DNA of 64,000 nt from Pseudarthrobacter siccitolerans (lineage in GTDB: Bacteria; Actinomycetota; Actinomycetes; Actinomycetales; Micrococcaceae). The notes beneath the pieces were generated by a model. It was not told the origin of the DNA. It was given only the letters and a program-made list of their open reading frames with translations, and ran no database searches. Below, one piece after another: positions 24,573 to 33,536 of this stretch; position 1 is the first letter of the stretch; each line of letters starts with the position of its first letter. Made by a program: the position numbers and the translations under genes. Location of the stretch: NCBI RefSeq assembly GCF_001046895.1, contig NZ_CAQI01000048.1, positions 124,001 to 188,000 on the forward strand, in the 5' to 3' direction.

Positions 24573-25457
24573 ATGACCGCCACAGACCTTTCCCCATTGC
24601 AACGCCCGTCCGGCGCCTTCGCAATGCTCGCCGTGGACCAGCGCGAGGCGATGCGCAACATGATCGCCGAACACCAGGAAGCCCCCGTCACGGACCAGGA
24701 CCTGCAGGACTTCAAGCTGCAGGCCGCCAGAATCCTCACGCCCTACGCCTCAGGCGTCCTGATCGACCGCCAGTTCGCGCTGGATCAGGCCATCGCAGAC
24801 AACGTGGTGGACCCCGGCTGCGGACTCATCGCCTCCGCTGACCACTTCGAACCGGCGCACGGCGAACTGGTGGGCGAGGTAACCATCGACCGCCTGGTGG
24901 ACCCGCACAAATACAAGGCCCTCGGAGTGAAGGCCCTCAAGCTCCTGGTGCTGTACCGCCCGGACGAGCCCGCAGACGGCCGCGTGGCCATGGTCCGCGA
25001 ATTTGTGGACAGCTGCCGGTCCGCCGGACTCATCAGCATCATCGAACCGGTCTCGCGTAAACCCCTGGCCGGCGGTGACTTCGACTGGAACGCCGGCATC
25101 CTCGCCGCTGCCAAGGAACTCGGAAGCCTGGGCGCCGACCTCTACAAGGCCGAGGTCCCCTTCCACGGCAAGGCACCCGAAACCGATGTCAGGGCAGCCT
25201 GCGCCGAACTGACCAACGCCATTGACGGCCCCTGGGTGGTCCTGTCCTCAGGCGTCCCCGAGGACGTCTTCCCTGACGCCGTCCGGTGGGCCTGCCTGGA
25301 AGGCGCCAGCGGCTTCCTCTCCGGACGCGCCGTCTGGGCGTCCTGCATCGGTGCGCCCGACGTCGTCGAATCCCTGTCCACTGACGCCGTCCGCCGGCTG
25401 CAGCGCCTCTGCGCCGTGGTTGACGACGTCGTCTCGTCGCAGAGGTCCAACGCCTAG
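24573..25457 (+). CDS. yihT: 6-deoxy-6-sulfofructose-1-phosphate aldolase (YihT-like class I aldolase)
   Basis: A 294-residue class I aldolase that closely resembles E. coli YihT along its length: SGAFAMLAVDQREAMRNM at the start, ALKLLVLYRPDE, SIIEPVSRKP, AAKELGSLGADLYKAEVPFHGK with the Schiff-base Lys near 192, WVVLSSGVPEDVFPDAVRWA and GASGFLSGRAVWAS. It cleaves sulfofructose 1-phosphate to DHAP and 3-sulfolactaldehyde in the cytosol. The match to YihT rather than to tagatose-bisphosphate aldolases, plus the YihS homologue at 30907, identifies the pathway. Confidence 0.93.
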   Translation: MTATDLSPLQRPSGAFAMLAVDQREAMRNMIAEHQEAPVTDQDLQDFKLQAARILTPYASGVLIDRQFALDQAIADNVVDPGCGLIASADHFEPAHGELVGEVTIDRLVDPHKYKALGVKALKLLVLYRPDEPADGRVAMVREFVDSCRSAGLISIIEPVSRKPLAGGDFDWNAGILAAAKELGSLGADLYKAEVPFHGKAPETDVRAACAELTNAIDGPWVVLSSGVPEDVFPDAVRWACLEGASGFLSGRAVWASCIGAPDVVESLSTDAVRRLQRLCAVVDDVVSSQRSNA

Positions 25458-25548
25458 CGCTTCGGGACCACCACAGCGTCCCGGCAGTGCCCACCCGCTT
25501 TTCCGCAGTCATGTAACAAGGCATAGCAAACTCAACGAGGAGATTATT

Positions 25549-26835
25549 GTGAGTCAGATTTCACGCAGGCAGGCCATGGCCATTCTCGGGGCGCTGGGCT
25601 TCGGCGCCACCGCGGCAGCATGCGCCGGACCCGGAGGATCCACTGCGCCCGGTGGCGCCACCGGACCGGCCGCGCCCGCTACCGGCAACGTCACCGGCAG
25701 GGTGTCCTTCGCGCACTGGCGCGGCGAGGACAAAGCGGTATTTGACGAACTCATCAAGCGCTTCGCGGCAATGCACGACGGCGTGGAGGTGGCCCAGGAC
25801 ATCTCCACCTCCAACGACTACAACGCCCAGGGCCTGCAGAAGGTGCGGGGAGCAGCCATCGGCGACGCCTTTGCCACTTTCCGCGGTGCCCAGTTCACGA
25901 ACTTCACCGAAGCCGGGATCTACACCGAACTCAAGAACAGCAAGGCTGTTTCCAACTACCAGGACGGCCTGCTGTCCGCCGGGAAGTCCGGTGAGAGCCA
26001 GCTGGGACTGCCGTACCAGGTGGTGTTCCCCATGCCGATGGCCAACGTGGACCTGTTCGACAAGGCCGGTGCCGACATCGCGCCCAAGGACTGGGACGCG
26101 TTCCTGGGCATGTGCGAAAAGCTCGCTTCCTCCGGCGTGGTTCCCATCTCCTGGCCGGGCGGTGATGTGGGAAACGGCGGCCAGCTGTTCAACTGCATGA
26201 TCGCCAACAACGCACCGGTCGATGACATGTGCGCCCAGATCGAGCAGGGCAAGCTCAAGTGCACCGACGACTGGTTCATCAAGATGCTGAACCAGTACAA
26301 GCAGCTGGTCCCGTACCTGCAGCCCAACGCCACCGGCACGGCGGTGGAACCGGCGCAGAACCTGTTCTCGCAGGGCAAGGCCGCCATGCTGGCCACCGGT
26401 TCGTACCATATCGCCGCAGTCCGCGGGTTGGGCGCCACCTTCCCCATCGAACTGGTGTTCCCCAACACTTCGGACGGCAACGGCAAGTATGAGGGCGCCT
26501 ATAACGCCACGTTCATCCTGGGCGTCAACGCCGCCAGCAAGAACCAGGCGGCCGCCGCGGCGTGGATCGACTTCCTGTCCGAGCCGGAAAACGCCGGCTA
26601 CTACGCCAACCAGACGGCCCAGCACGTGTCCGTCAAGGACGTCGAATACACCAACCCGGACCTCAAGCGCCTGAGCCCGTGGCTGGACAAGAAGACGGCC
26701 CTGGCCGCCCGGTTCCAATTCCAGAACCTGGACGTCCGCAACGCCGTGGAGGCCAGCGCGACGGCGGTCATCTCCGGCACCAGCCCGGAGCAGGCAGCCG
26801 AAGCCGCCCAGAAGATTGTTGATGAGCGGCTATGA
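25549..26835 (+). CDS. ABC sugar-type substrate-binding lipoprotein, probable SQ/sulfoquinovoside binder
   Basis: A 428-residue extracellular binding protein of the bacterial family 1 solute-binding type. The N-terminus SRRQAMAILGALGFGATAAACAG combines a Tat-like RR start with a lipobox at AAAC, predicting a lipoprotein. The body has the two-lobe pattern (VSFAHWRGEDKAVFDELIKRF; ISTSNDYNAQGLQKVRGA). GAGGAGA five bases before the GTG at 25549 fixes the start. It is followed by two permeases; no ATPase gene is present. Binding of SQ or sulfoquinovosyl glycerol is inferred from context. Confidence 0.88.
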   Translation: MSQISRRQAMAILGALGFGATAAACAGPGGSTAPGGATGPAAPATGNVTGRVSFAHWRGEDKAVFDELIKRFAAMHDGVEVAQDISTSNDYNAQGLQKVRGAAIGDAFATFRGAQFTNFTEAGIYTELKNSKAVSNYQDGLLSAGKSGESQLGLPYQVVFPMPMANVDLFDKAGADIAPKDWDAFLGMCEKLASSGVVPISWPGGDVGNGGQLFNCMIANNAPVDDMCAQIEQGKLKCTDDWFIKMLNQYKQLVPYLQPNATGTAVEPAQNLFSQGKAAMLATGSYHIAAVRGLGATFPIELVFPNTSDGNGKYEGAYNATFILGVNAASKNQAAAAAWIDFLSEPENAGYYANQTAQHVSVKDVEYTNPDLKRLSPWLDKKTALAARFQFQNLDVRNAVEASATAVISGTSPEQAAEAAQKIVDERL

Positions 26836-27791
26836 GCATCCATCCCGGCACGGCGTCGGAGCGAAGGGCGCCGGACACACACACCGAAACCGGCGCGAAG
26901 AAGCGCCGCCGCTCCCCCACCAGGGTGAATCCGGCGCTGTACCTCTTCCCGCTTCCCGCCGTCGCCATCATCGCGTTCTTCCTGGTGATGCCCACCCTGC
27001 AGGCCTTCCAGTACGCCATCACGGACTGGAACGGCTTCTCGGCGGCCTTCAACTACGTGGGGCTGGACAACTTCATCCGGGCCTTCACCAAGGACTCGCT
27101 GTTCACGAACGCGCTGACCAACAACCTGAAGTTCGTGCTGCTGGTGGTGATCGCTCAGACGCTGTTCTCACTCATCCTGGCGCTGCTGCTGACCAAGAAC
27201 TCCCGGGGCAGCATCCTGCTCCGTGCCCTGTTCTTCTTCCCCACCATCCTGTCTTCCGTGTCCGTGGCCTTCATCTGGAAGTTCATCTACGACCCCAACT
27301 TCGGCCTGGCCAACGCGGTCCTTGGCACTGTTGGCCTGGACGCACTGCAGGGCTCCTACCTCGGCAACAACGCCCAGGCCCTTTATTGGGTGGCCGTCAC
27401 CCAGGTGTGGTTCCACGCCGGCCAGATGATGGTGGTGTACATCGCCGGGCTGCAGTCCATTCCCCGCGAACTCTATGAGGCAGCGGAGATGGACGGCGCC
27501 GGCAGATGGCAGCAGTTCAAATCCATCACCTGGCCGTTCGTCGCCCCCGCAACCTCCATCGTGGTTGCCTACACCACCGTCCAGTCGTTCAAGGCCTTCG
27601 ACCTGATCCTTGGCATCGCCGGCAACCCGCCCAAGCAGTCCCTGGACATCCTTTCCACCCGCATCTACAGCACCTTCGCCAACTCCGAGTTCGGCTACGC
27701 CGCCGCCCAGTCGATCATCTTCATGGCGATGATCGCTCTGGTCACCTGGCTGCAGCGCCGGCTCCTCCGCCTCACCCCGAAGGGGGAATGA
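26832..27791 (+). CDS. ABC transporter permease 1 of the sulfoquinovose-type importer (MalF-like)
   Basis: A 319-residue inner-membrane permease with six or more hydrophobic segments (first at about 37-60) and the cytoplasmic EAA loop ELYEAAEMDGAGRWQQFKSITWPF (about 214-237), which docks to the ATPase. The ATG overlaps the stop of the binding-protein gene. It pairs with the next permease to form the import channel. The N-terminal 30 residues are charged and cytoplasmic. Confidence 0.92.
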   Translation: MSIHPGTASERRAPDTHTETGAKKRRRSPTRVNPALYLFPLPAVAIIAFFLVMPTLQAFQYAITDWNGFSAAFNYVGLDNFIRAFTKDSLFTNALTNNLKFVLLVVIAQTLFSLILALLLTKNSRGSILLRALFFFPTILSSVSVAFIWKFIYDPNFGLANAVLGTVGLDALQGSYLGNNAQALYWVAVTQVWFHAGQMMVVYIAGLQSIPRELYEAAEMDGAGRWQQFKSITWPFVAPATSIVVAYTTVQSFKAFDLILGIAGNPPKQSLDILSTRIYSTFANSEFGYAAAQSIIFMAMIALVTWLQRRLLRLTPKGE

Positions 27792-27795
27792 CAGC

Positions 27796-28611
27796 ATGCT
27801 CGCGTCAATAACCCGCCGCGGAATCCTCGCAATCTACGCGGTCATCATCATCGTTCCGCTCACCGTGGTGGGGTTCGGCAGCTTCAAGTCCACACAGGAA
27901 CTCTTCGCCGGGCCGTTCAGCCTGCCGCAGTCCCTTTCCCCCGGCAACTACGCGGAAGTGATCGGCGGCCAGGACCTGGGCTCGTCCTTTATGAACAGCG
28001 TGATTGTCACCGCCGTCTCCGTGCCGGCCACCCTGTTCCTCGCAAGCCTGGCCGGCTACGCCATCTCCCGGCTCAAGGGGTTCATGTCCTGGGCCATCTT
28101 CGGTTTCCTGGTCCTGGGCATGGCCATCCCGGCGCAGGCCAACATGGTGCCGCTGTACGTCCTGTTCGGCCGGTTGGGGCTGCTGGACAACCTCACTGGC
28201 CTGATCCTGGCCAACGTGGTGTCCACCCTGCCCATCGCCGTCTTTATCCTGGGCGGGTTCATGCGGACCCTGCCCCGCGAACTGTACGAAGCATCCTCCA
28301 TTGACGGAACCGGCCCGTGGCGGACCTACGTCTCGATCGCGCTGCCGCTGTCCGCTCCGTCCATCGCCGCCGCTGCAATATTCCTGTTCGTCATCCACTG
28401 GAACGAACTGCTGTATCCGCTGCTGTTCATCCAGTCCCCCGGCAACCGCACACTGCCGCTGGCACTGCTCAGCTTCCAGGGCGAGTTCCAGACCGACTAC
28501 CCGCTCCTGTTCGCCGGTGTCATCCTGGCCTCCCTGCCCGTAGTGGTGGCGTACATCTTCCTGCAGCGGTACTTCGTGGCCGGCATCACGGCCGGCGCAA
28601 GCAAAGGATGA
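27796..28611 (+). CDS. ABC transporter permease 2 of the sulfoquinovose-type importer (MalG-like)
   Basis: A 271-residue permease with six predicted membrane helices and an EAA loop ELYEASSIDGTGPWRTYVSIALPL (about 161-184). It belongs to the MalG/UgpE group of carbohydrate permeases. It starts four bases after the MalF-like gene and needs an ATPase encoded elsewhere, as usual where one shared MsiK/MsmX-type ATPase serves several sugar importers. Confidence 0.92.
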   Translation: MLASITRRGILAIYAVIIIVPLTVVGFGSFKSTQELFAGPFSLPQSLSPGNYAEVIGGQDLGSSFMNSVIVTAVSVPATLFLASLAGYAISRLKGFMSWAIFGFLVLGMAIPAQANMVPLYVLFGRLGLLDNLTGLILANVVSTLPIAVFILGGFMRTLPRELYEASSIDGTGPWRTYVSIALPLSAPSIAAAAIFLFVIHWNELLYPLLFIQSPGNRTLPLALLSFQGEFQTDYPLLFAGVILASLPVVVAYIFLQRYFVAGITAGASKG

Positions 28612-28663
28612 GGCGCCGGCAAGAGTTGACCGGACCCCGCCTGGCCCAACGAAAGGCACATCA

Positions 28664-30103
28664 GTGAACCTCAAATCAGCCCGTCACCTGGTGAACGGCA
28701 CCTGGCATACGGCCGGAACGTCGAAGGACGTCACGGATCCCGGAAACGGCAGCACCGTGGGTGAGGTCGCCTGGGGCACAGCCCAGGACGCCACCCTGGC
28801 TGCCGATGCGGCCGCCGAGGCCTTCGCCTCCTGGTCCCGCACCACGGTCCGCAACCGTGCGGACCTGCTCCGCAACGCCGCCGACCTCCTGGCCGAACGC
28901 CGGGACGAACTGGCCCACACCCTGGCGCTGGAAGCCGGCAAACGGCTCCCGGAGGCGCAGGGCGAAGTGGACTTCTCCGTGGAATACTTCCGCTGGTTCG
29001 CCGAGCAGGTCCGCCGCTCCACCGGCACTGTCAGCCCGCCTGAGCTGCACGGCCGCCGCCACCTCAGCCTCCGCAAGCCGATCGGCGTCGCCCTCAGCCT
29101 CACGCCCTGGAACTTTCCCGTGTCCATCCAGGCCCGGAAACTGGCAGCCATGCTCGCCGCCGGCTGCACGGTGGTAGGCCGGGTTTCGGAGAAAGCACCG
29201 CTCGCGGCCACCGGGTTGTTCGAGGTACTGCACGACGCCGGCTTCCCCGCAGGGGTGGTCAACCTGGTCCACGGCCCGTCCAGGGACGTTACCGCCGCGC
29301 TGCTCCAGCACCGGGCCGTGCGGGCCGTCAGCTTCACGGGCTCCACCGGCGTGGGCCGCCAGATCATGGCCTCAGCGTCCGAGCGGGTGGTCCGGCCGCT
29401 GCTGGAACTCGGCGGCAACGCGCCCTTCATTGTGTTCGAGGATGCGGACCTGGACGCCGCCGTCGAGGGTGCTGTGCTGGGCCGGCTCCGCAACACCGGC
29501 CAGTCCTGCGTGGCGGCCAACCGCTTCCTGGTACAGGACAGCATCGCCGAAGAGTTCGCCCGGAAGCTGGGCGCCCGCTTCGATGCAATGAGCATCGGGC
29601 ACGGCGTTCCCGACGGCGGAACACCCGTCCCGGACCTTGGCCCGATGATCGACGCCGACCGGGTCTCGGCCGTCCAGGCCCTCGTTGACGATGCCTTGGA
29701 GCGTGGCGCCCGCCGCCTCACGCAACGGACATCGGTCCCTGGGCAAGGCGCGTTTATGGCGCCCACTCTGTTGATGGACGTCCCCGGGGACGCACCCCTG
29801 GTGGGTGAAGAAGTCTTCGGCCCGGCGGCCGGCGTCGTCACCTTCTCCTCGGAGGAGGACGCGATCCGCAAGGCAAACGCCACCGAAATGGGACTCGCCG
29901 CCTACGTGTGGAGCGGTAATGCCAGGCGCGCCTGGGATGTTCCGGAGCGGCTGGAAGCGGGCATTGTGGGGGTCAACGATCCCCTGCCGTCCGTGGCGTT
30001 TGCCCCGATGGGCGGCGTCAAACAGTCCGGCCTGGGCCGCGAAGGATCGGACCTCGGCCTGGAAGAGTTCGAGGAGGTCCAGTACGTGGCCTGGCGGCCG
30101 TAA
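28664..30103 (+). CDS. aldehyde dehydrogenase, probable 3-sulfolactaldehyde dehydrogenase
   Basis: A 479-residue NAD(P)+-dependent aldehyde dehydrogenase of succinate-semialdehyde-dehydrogenase type. The catalytic Glu is in LELGGNAPF (about 248), the catalytic Cys in NTGQSCVAANRF (about 282), and the cofactor loop is SFTGSTGVGRQ. In the SQ cluster it should oxidise sulfolactaldehyde to sulfolactate, instead of the reduction to dihydroxypropanesulfonate done by YihU in E. coli; no YihU-like reductase is seen here. The GTG at 28664 follows GAAAGG. Confidence 0.87.
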   Translation: MNLKSARHLVNGTWHTAGTSKDVTDPGNGSTVGEVAWGTAQDATLAADAAAEAFASWSRTTVRNRADLLRNAADLLAERRDELAHTLALEAGKRLPEAQGEVDFSVEYFRWFAEQVRRSTGTVSPPELHGRRHLSLRKPIGVALSLTPWNFPVSIQARKLAAMLAAGCTVVGRVSEKAPLAATGLFEVLHDAGFPAGVVNLVHGPSRDVTAALLQHRAVRAVSFTGSTGVGRQIMASASERVVRPLLELGGNAPFIVFEDADLDAAVEGAVLGRLRNTGQSCVAANRFLVQDSIAEEFARKLGARFDAMSIGHGVPDGGTPVPDLGPMIDADRVSAVQALVDDALERGARRLTQRTSVPGQGAFMAPTLLMDVPGDAPLVGEEVFGPAAGVVTFSSEEDAIRKANATEMGLAAYVWSGNARRAWDVPERLEAGIVGVNDPLPSVAFAPMGGVKQSGLGREGSDLGLEEFEEVQYVAWRP

Positions 30104-30847
30104 GTGCTGACCACAGGACTGGTGCTGGCCGCCGTTGTGATGGGCGCGGGGATGCAGCGCATCACGGGGATGGGCTTCGCGCTGGTCGCGGCTCCCTTCC
30201 TGGTCCTGCTGCTGGGACCGGTGGAGGGAGTGGTCCTGGTCAACCTCTGCGGAGCCGTAACGGCGGGAGCCATCATCTTCCGGGTGGTGCGGGACATCGA
30301 CTGGAAGCGGTACGCGGCGCTGGCGGCGTCGGCACTGCTGGGGATTGTCCCCGCCGCTTTCCTGATCCGGCTGATCCCGGCGGCGGTCCTGGAAATCTCC
30401 ATCGGCGTGATCCTGGCCGTGGGGCTGACGGTGCTGCTGGTCCTGAAATCCGCGGTGCTGCCGCCCCGCCGGCGCTACCTGTTGACCGCCGGTGGGCTGA
30501 GCGGTTTTATGAACACGGCGGCAGGGGTAGGCGGGCCGGCGGTCAGCATGTACTCCATCGCAACCCGCTGGCAGCACAAGTCCTTCGCCGCCACCATGCA
30601 GCCCTACTTCTTCACCATCGGCACCTTCTCCCTGGTGTCCAAAGCCCTGACGGCACCTGCCTCGTTTCCGGCCCTCCCGTTTGCCATGTGGGCAGCTGTT
30701 GCTGCGGCCTGCCTCGCCGGCCTGGTACTGGGAGATGTCGCCTCGAAGTTCGTTCCCGCCCGCGCCGCTCAGCTCCTGCTGATCGTTCTGGCCTACCTGG
30801 GAGCGGCCGCCACCATCATCCGGGGCGTACTGGACGCCGCCGGCTGA
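30104..30847 (+). CDS. TauE/SafE family membrane transporter, probable sulfolactate/organosulfonate exporter
   Basis: A 247-residue membrane protein of the TauE/SafE (DUF81) family with about eight hydrophobic segments and the two half-repeats GMGFALVAAPFLVLLLGP and SGFMNTAAGVGGPAVSMYS. Members export sulfite, sulfoacetate or other sulfonates. The GTG directly abuts the stop of the aldehyde dehydrogenase, so the two are tightly coupled; export of the end product sulfolactate is the natural reading. Confidence 0.88.
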   Translation: MLTTGLVLAAVVMGAGMQRITGMGFALVAAPFLVLLLGPVEGVVLVNLCGAVTAGAIIFRVVRDIDWKRYAALAASALLGIVPAAFLIRLIPAAVLEISIGVILAVGLTVLLVLKSAVLPPRRRYLLTAGGLSGFMNTAAGVGGPAVSMYSIATRWQHKSFAATMQPYFFTIGTFSLVSKALTAPASFPALPFAMWAAVAAACLAGLVLGDVASKFVPARAAQLLLIVLAYLGAAATIIRGVLDAAG

Positions 30848-30906
30848 CCTGATTTTCACTTGCACCAGCAACTTTGCACCAGCACCAGCACCAGAGAGGA
30901 AATAAC

Positions 30907-32166
30907 ATGACGTGGCTGAACAGTGCCGCTCACGCACGATGGCTCGAGGCAGAAACCGATCGGCTGATCAATTTCGCCGCGGCTTCAAAGGTCCCCACGG
31001 GATTTGGCTGGCTCGACAACAACGGCGTGGTATTTCCAGACAAGCCCACCCATCTCTGGATCACCGCCCGGATGGTACACAGTTTCGCTGTCGCCGCTTT
31101 GATGGGACGGCCGGGTGCCGCGAAATTCGTCGACCACGGCATTGCCGCCCTCAACGGAGCCCTCCACGATGACGAGTTCGGCGGTTGGTATGCCGAGGTG
31201 GACCAAAACGGTCCTGTGAACGACACCAAGTCCGGCTACCAGCACTCTTTTGTGCTCCTCGCCGCTGCCAGCGCCGTTGCGGCGGGACGCCCGGGAGCCC
31301 GGGAACTGCTCGACGAGGCGCTGCGGATAGCCGACAAAAAGTTCTGGGACCATGAGGCCAACATGTGCTTCGACTCGTGGAACCGGGACTTCACCGAAAC
31401 CGAGGCATATCGTGGCGGGAACGCGAGCATGCACTCAGTCGAGGCCTACCTGATCGTCGCTGATGTGACCGGGGAAGACCGGTGGCTGGAACGGGCCCTC
31501 CACATCGCCGAGGTGCTCATCCACAAATTCGCGCGCAACAACAACTACCGGGTCTTTGAGCACTTCGACCCGGAGTGGAACCCCATGCCGGAATACAACA
31601 CCGATGACAGGGCCAGCCAGTTCCGAGCGTACGGTGGAACCCCCGGCCACTGGGTTGAGTGGGCGCGCCTGCTCCTCCACCTGCGCGCCGGGCTTGAAGC
31701 CCGCAGCCTGGAGGTCCCCGCCTGGCTCTTGGAAGACGCGCGGGGCCTGTTCGACGCCGCCATCCGCGACGCCTGGGAGCCGGACGGCAATCCGGGATTC
31801 GTTTACACCGTCGACTGGGAGGGCAAGCCGGTTGTCACCACCCGGATTCGCTGGGTTCCGGCGGAGGCCATCGGCGGTGCTGCTGCCCTCTACATCGCCA
31901 CCGGCGAGAAGGAGTACGCGGACTGGTACGAGCGTATCTGGGACCACGCCCGCGACTGGTTCATCGACTACGAGCACGGCTCCTGGAAGCAGGAACTCGA
32001 CGAGAACGGCAACGTCACCTCAACCGTGTGGTCCGGCAAGGCGGACATCTACCACCTCTGGCACTGCCTCGTGGTCCCGCGCCTTCCGCTGGCGCCCGGA
32101 CTTGCTCCGGCTGTCGCGGCAGGCCTGCTGGACGCACGGCTTGGCGCACCAGGGCAAGGCCAGTAA
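30907..32166 (+). CDS. yihS: sulfoquinovose isomerase (YihS-like, AGE family)
   Basis: A 419-residue (alpha/alpha)6-barrel isomerase of the N-acylglucosamine 2-epimerase family, very similar to E. coli YihS across its length: [69 protein letters not shown] and [19 protein letters not shown]. The active-site histidines fall near residues 176, 249 and 385, as in YihS. It converts SQ to 6-deoxy-6-sulfofructose. GAGAGGA stands six bases before the ATG. Here it is placed after the downstream steps. Confidence 0.94.
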   Translation: MTWLNSAAHARWLEAETDRLINFAAASKVPTGFGWLDNNGVVFPDKPTHLWITARMVHSFAVAALMGRPGAAKFVDHGIAALNGALHDDEFGGWYAEVDQNGPVNDTKSGYQHSFVLLAAASAVAAGRPGARELLDEALRIADKKFWDHEANMCFDSWNRDFTETEAYRGGNASMHSVEAYLIVADVTGEDRWLERALHIAEVLIHKFARNNNYRVFEHFDPEWNPMPEYNTDDRASQFRAYGGTPGHWVEWARLLLHLRAGLEARSLEVPAWLLEDARGLFDAAIRDAWEPDGNPGFVYTVDWEGKPVVTTRIRWVPAEAIGGAAALYIATGEKEYADWYERIWDHARDWFIDYEHGSWKQELDENGNVTSTVWSGKADIYHLWHCLVVPRLPLAPGLAPAVAAGLLDARLGAPGQGQ

Positions 32167-32215
32167 GCAGTTTCAACCAGGCATCAATCGTAAATCCCCT
32201 TATGAAAGGACAGCC

Positions 32216-32407
32216 ATGTCTGCCACTTCCTCCGAAGAAACCGTGGTCCGCGTCTCCACCGTCAACCACGAGCCCATCAATCTGAGCCTTGAAGCCGGGC
32301 GGCCGGTGATGGTGCGGATTGAAGTCGAAAGCAATTGCAGCTGCCACAGCGGATACCGCAGCCGGCCCGGCTCCTACACTGACATCGATTTGGGCACCGG
32401 CAGATAG
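32216..32407 (+). CDS. 63-residue small protein ending the sulfoquinovose operon
   Basis: I do not recognise it. The protein starts MSATSSEETVVRVSTVNHEP, has a short beta-rich middle (INLSLEAGRPVMVRIEVE), then a Cys-x-Cys pair with a neighbouring His in SNCSCHSGYRSRPGSYTDI. AAAGGA stands five bases before the ATG at 32216, and codon use matches its neighbours, so it is very likely translated. It follows the SQ isomerase by 49 bases with no terminator between. The CxC-H could bind metal or form a disulfide; any role in sulfoglycolysis is unproven. Confidence 0.75.
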   Translation: MSATSSEETVVRVSTVNHEPINLSLEAGRPVMVRIEVESNCSCHSGYRSRPGSYTDIDLGTGR

Positions 32408-32434
32408 CGGGCCGCAAGCCCGAGGCACAGGCTG

Positions 32435-33442
32435 TCACGGGTTCCGGGTGAGTACTTGCGCCGTTGCCAGGATGATGTTGCGTTCCTCGGCGTAGTGGCC
32501 GGCCAAGGAGCTGTTCAGCTCCGTGAGCCAGCCACCCTCGGATTCGGGGACAGTAGCGTCCAGATCCAGGACTGCGGAGGCCTCGAGGATTTGCCGTGCT
32601 GCGAGCGCCGCCCGGCGAAGGTGCAGGTCCTCAAGGCTCACGGCCAGCCCGGCCCTCCGCTCGTAGCCCGACAGGAACGCTTCCAGGAGTTCAGGGTGTT
32701 CCGGCGCGCCGGGACTTTTGCCGAGGAGGTCCCGGACCGCCGACGCCACATCGGCGGCGGCGGGCATCACGCCGCTTTCGTCGAGGTCGAAGCAGGTTGC
32801 ATGTCCTTGTGACCACCGGAGGTTGTCGAGCTCAAAGTCACCGTGCCCGATCAGGCGCGGCCCCGGTTCCCGGCTTTCGAGCAGCACGCTCAGGGCGTGG
32901 GCAGCGTGCGCAAGGTCCTGGTCTGGATGTGAAACCAGGCCGGCAAACACATCCGCCGGCTCGTTACCATCTGCGGATTCCACCCGCCCGGCGGCGAGAT
33001 GGAAGCGCGCCAAGGCTGTTCCCCAGGCGGCGGCAGCATCGGCGTCCAGCTCTTCCACGTCCAGCTCGTCGCCGTCGACCCTTCGCACTACGCACGCGGC
33101 CATCTCCCCGAGCAACGTCGGAATCAGTTCCACCGCCCGGCCCGCGCTGGACCGCACGAGTTCCGCCACCGGCGCTCCCGAGTCGCTGAGCCGCGCATGC
33201 AAGCGGGCTCCTCGATGAAGGCGGGCTCCCGCCGTCGAACTGGCCGGGGCGAAGCGCGCGTACAGAACCCCGCGCCCGTCACCACCCGGCGGGATGACGA
33301 AGACATGCGCCGCCGAGGATCGCCAGTAGCGGAGGACTCCGGCCGGGATATCCCAGTGCCGGCCAACAGCGTCTGCCACCGGAGAGCGCCAGTCGCCGTC
33401 GACGGTGGAACGCATTTCTGCGATCTGGCTCAAAGGCAGCAT
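32435..33442 (-). CDS. aminoglycoside-phosphotransferase-like kinase of unknown substrate
   Basis: A 335-residue protein with the bilobal APH fold. The catalytic loop is LIGHGDFELDNLRW (about 230), with the base Asp, followed by the metal-binding ATCFDLDESGV. The substrate is unknown; family members phosphorylate small molecules such as homoserine, choline, methylthioribose or drugs. Several in-frame starts exist; I chose ATG 33442 (MLPLSQIAEM). It converges on the SQ operon and is divergent from the ArsR-AHSA1 gene, with the shared dyad at 33507-33522. Confidence 0.78.
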   Translation of the reverse strand: MLPLSQIAEMRSTVDGDWRSPVADAVGRHWDIPAGVLRYWRSSAAHVFVIPPGGDGRGVLYARFAPASSTAGARLHRGARLHARLSDSGAPVAELVRSSAGRAVELIPTLLGEMAACVVRRVDGDELDVEELDADAAAAWGTALARFHLAAGRVESADGNEPADVFAGLVSHPDQDLAHAAHALSVLLESREPGPRLIGHGDFELDNLRWSQGHATCFDLDESGVMPAAADVASAVRDLLGKSPGAPEHPELLEAFLSGYERRAGLAVSLEDLHLRRAALAARQILEASAVLDLDATVPESEGGWLTELNSSLAGHYAEERNIILATAQVLTRNP

Positions 33443-33499
33443 AAGGACCATCCTGACATGCAGGTATCCCCACTCGCACATGGCGGGGAGCCCCAACCC

Positions 33500-33529
33500 T
33501 TGATATGTGACCAATTAGTCACCTATCAT
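33500..33529 (+). promoter_or_regulatory. promoter and operator of the ArsR-AHSA1 gene
   Basis: TTGATA (33500-33505) and TATCAT (33524-33529) are spaced by 18 bases. The spacer contains the dyad GTGAC-CAATTA-GTCAC (33507-33522), a typical ArsR-family site. The predicted start of transcription, about 33536, coincides with the ATG at 33537, so the message may be leaderless. Confidence 0.6.
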
Positions 33530-33536
33530 GATTCCT

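Noticed and set aside
29372-30937. 521-codon antisense frame over the aldehyde dehydrogenase and exporter
   Set aside because: Low-complexity translation with no domain, lying opposite two well-supported genes.
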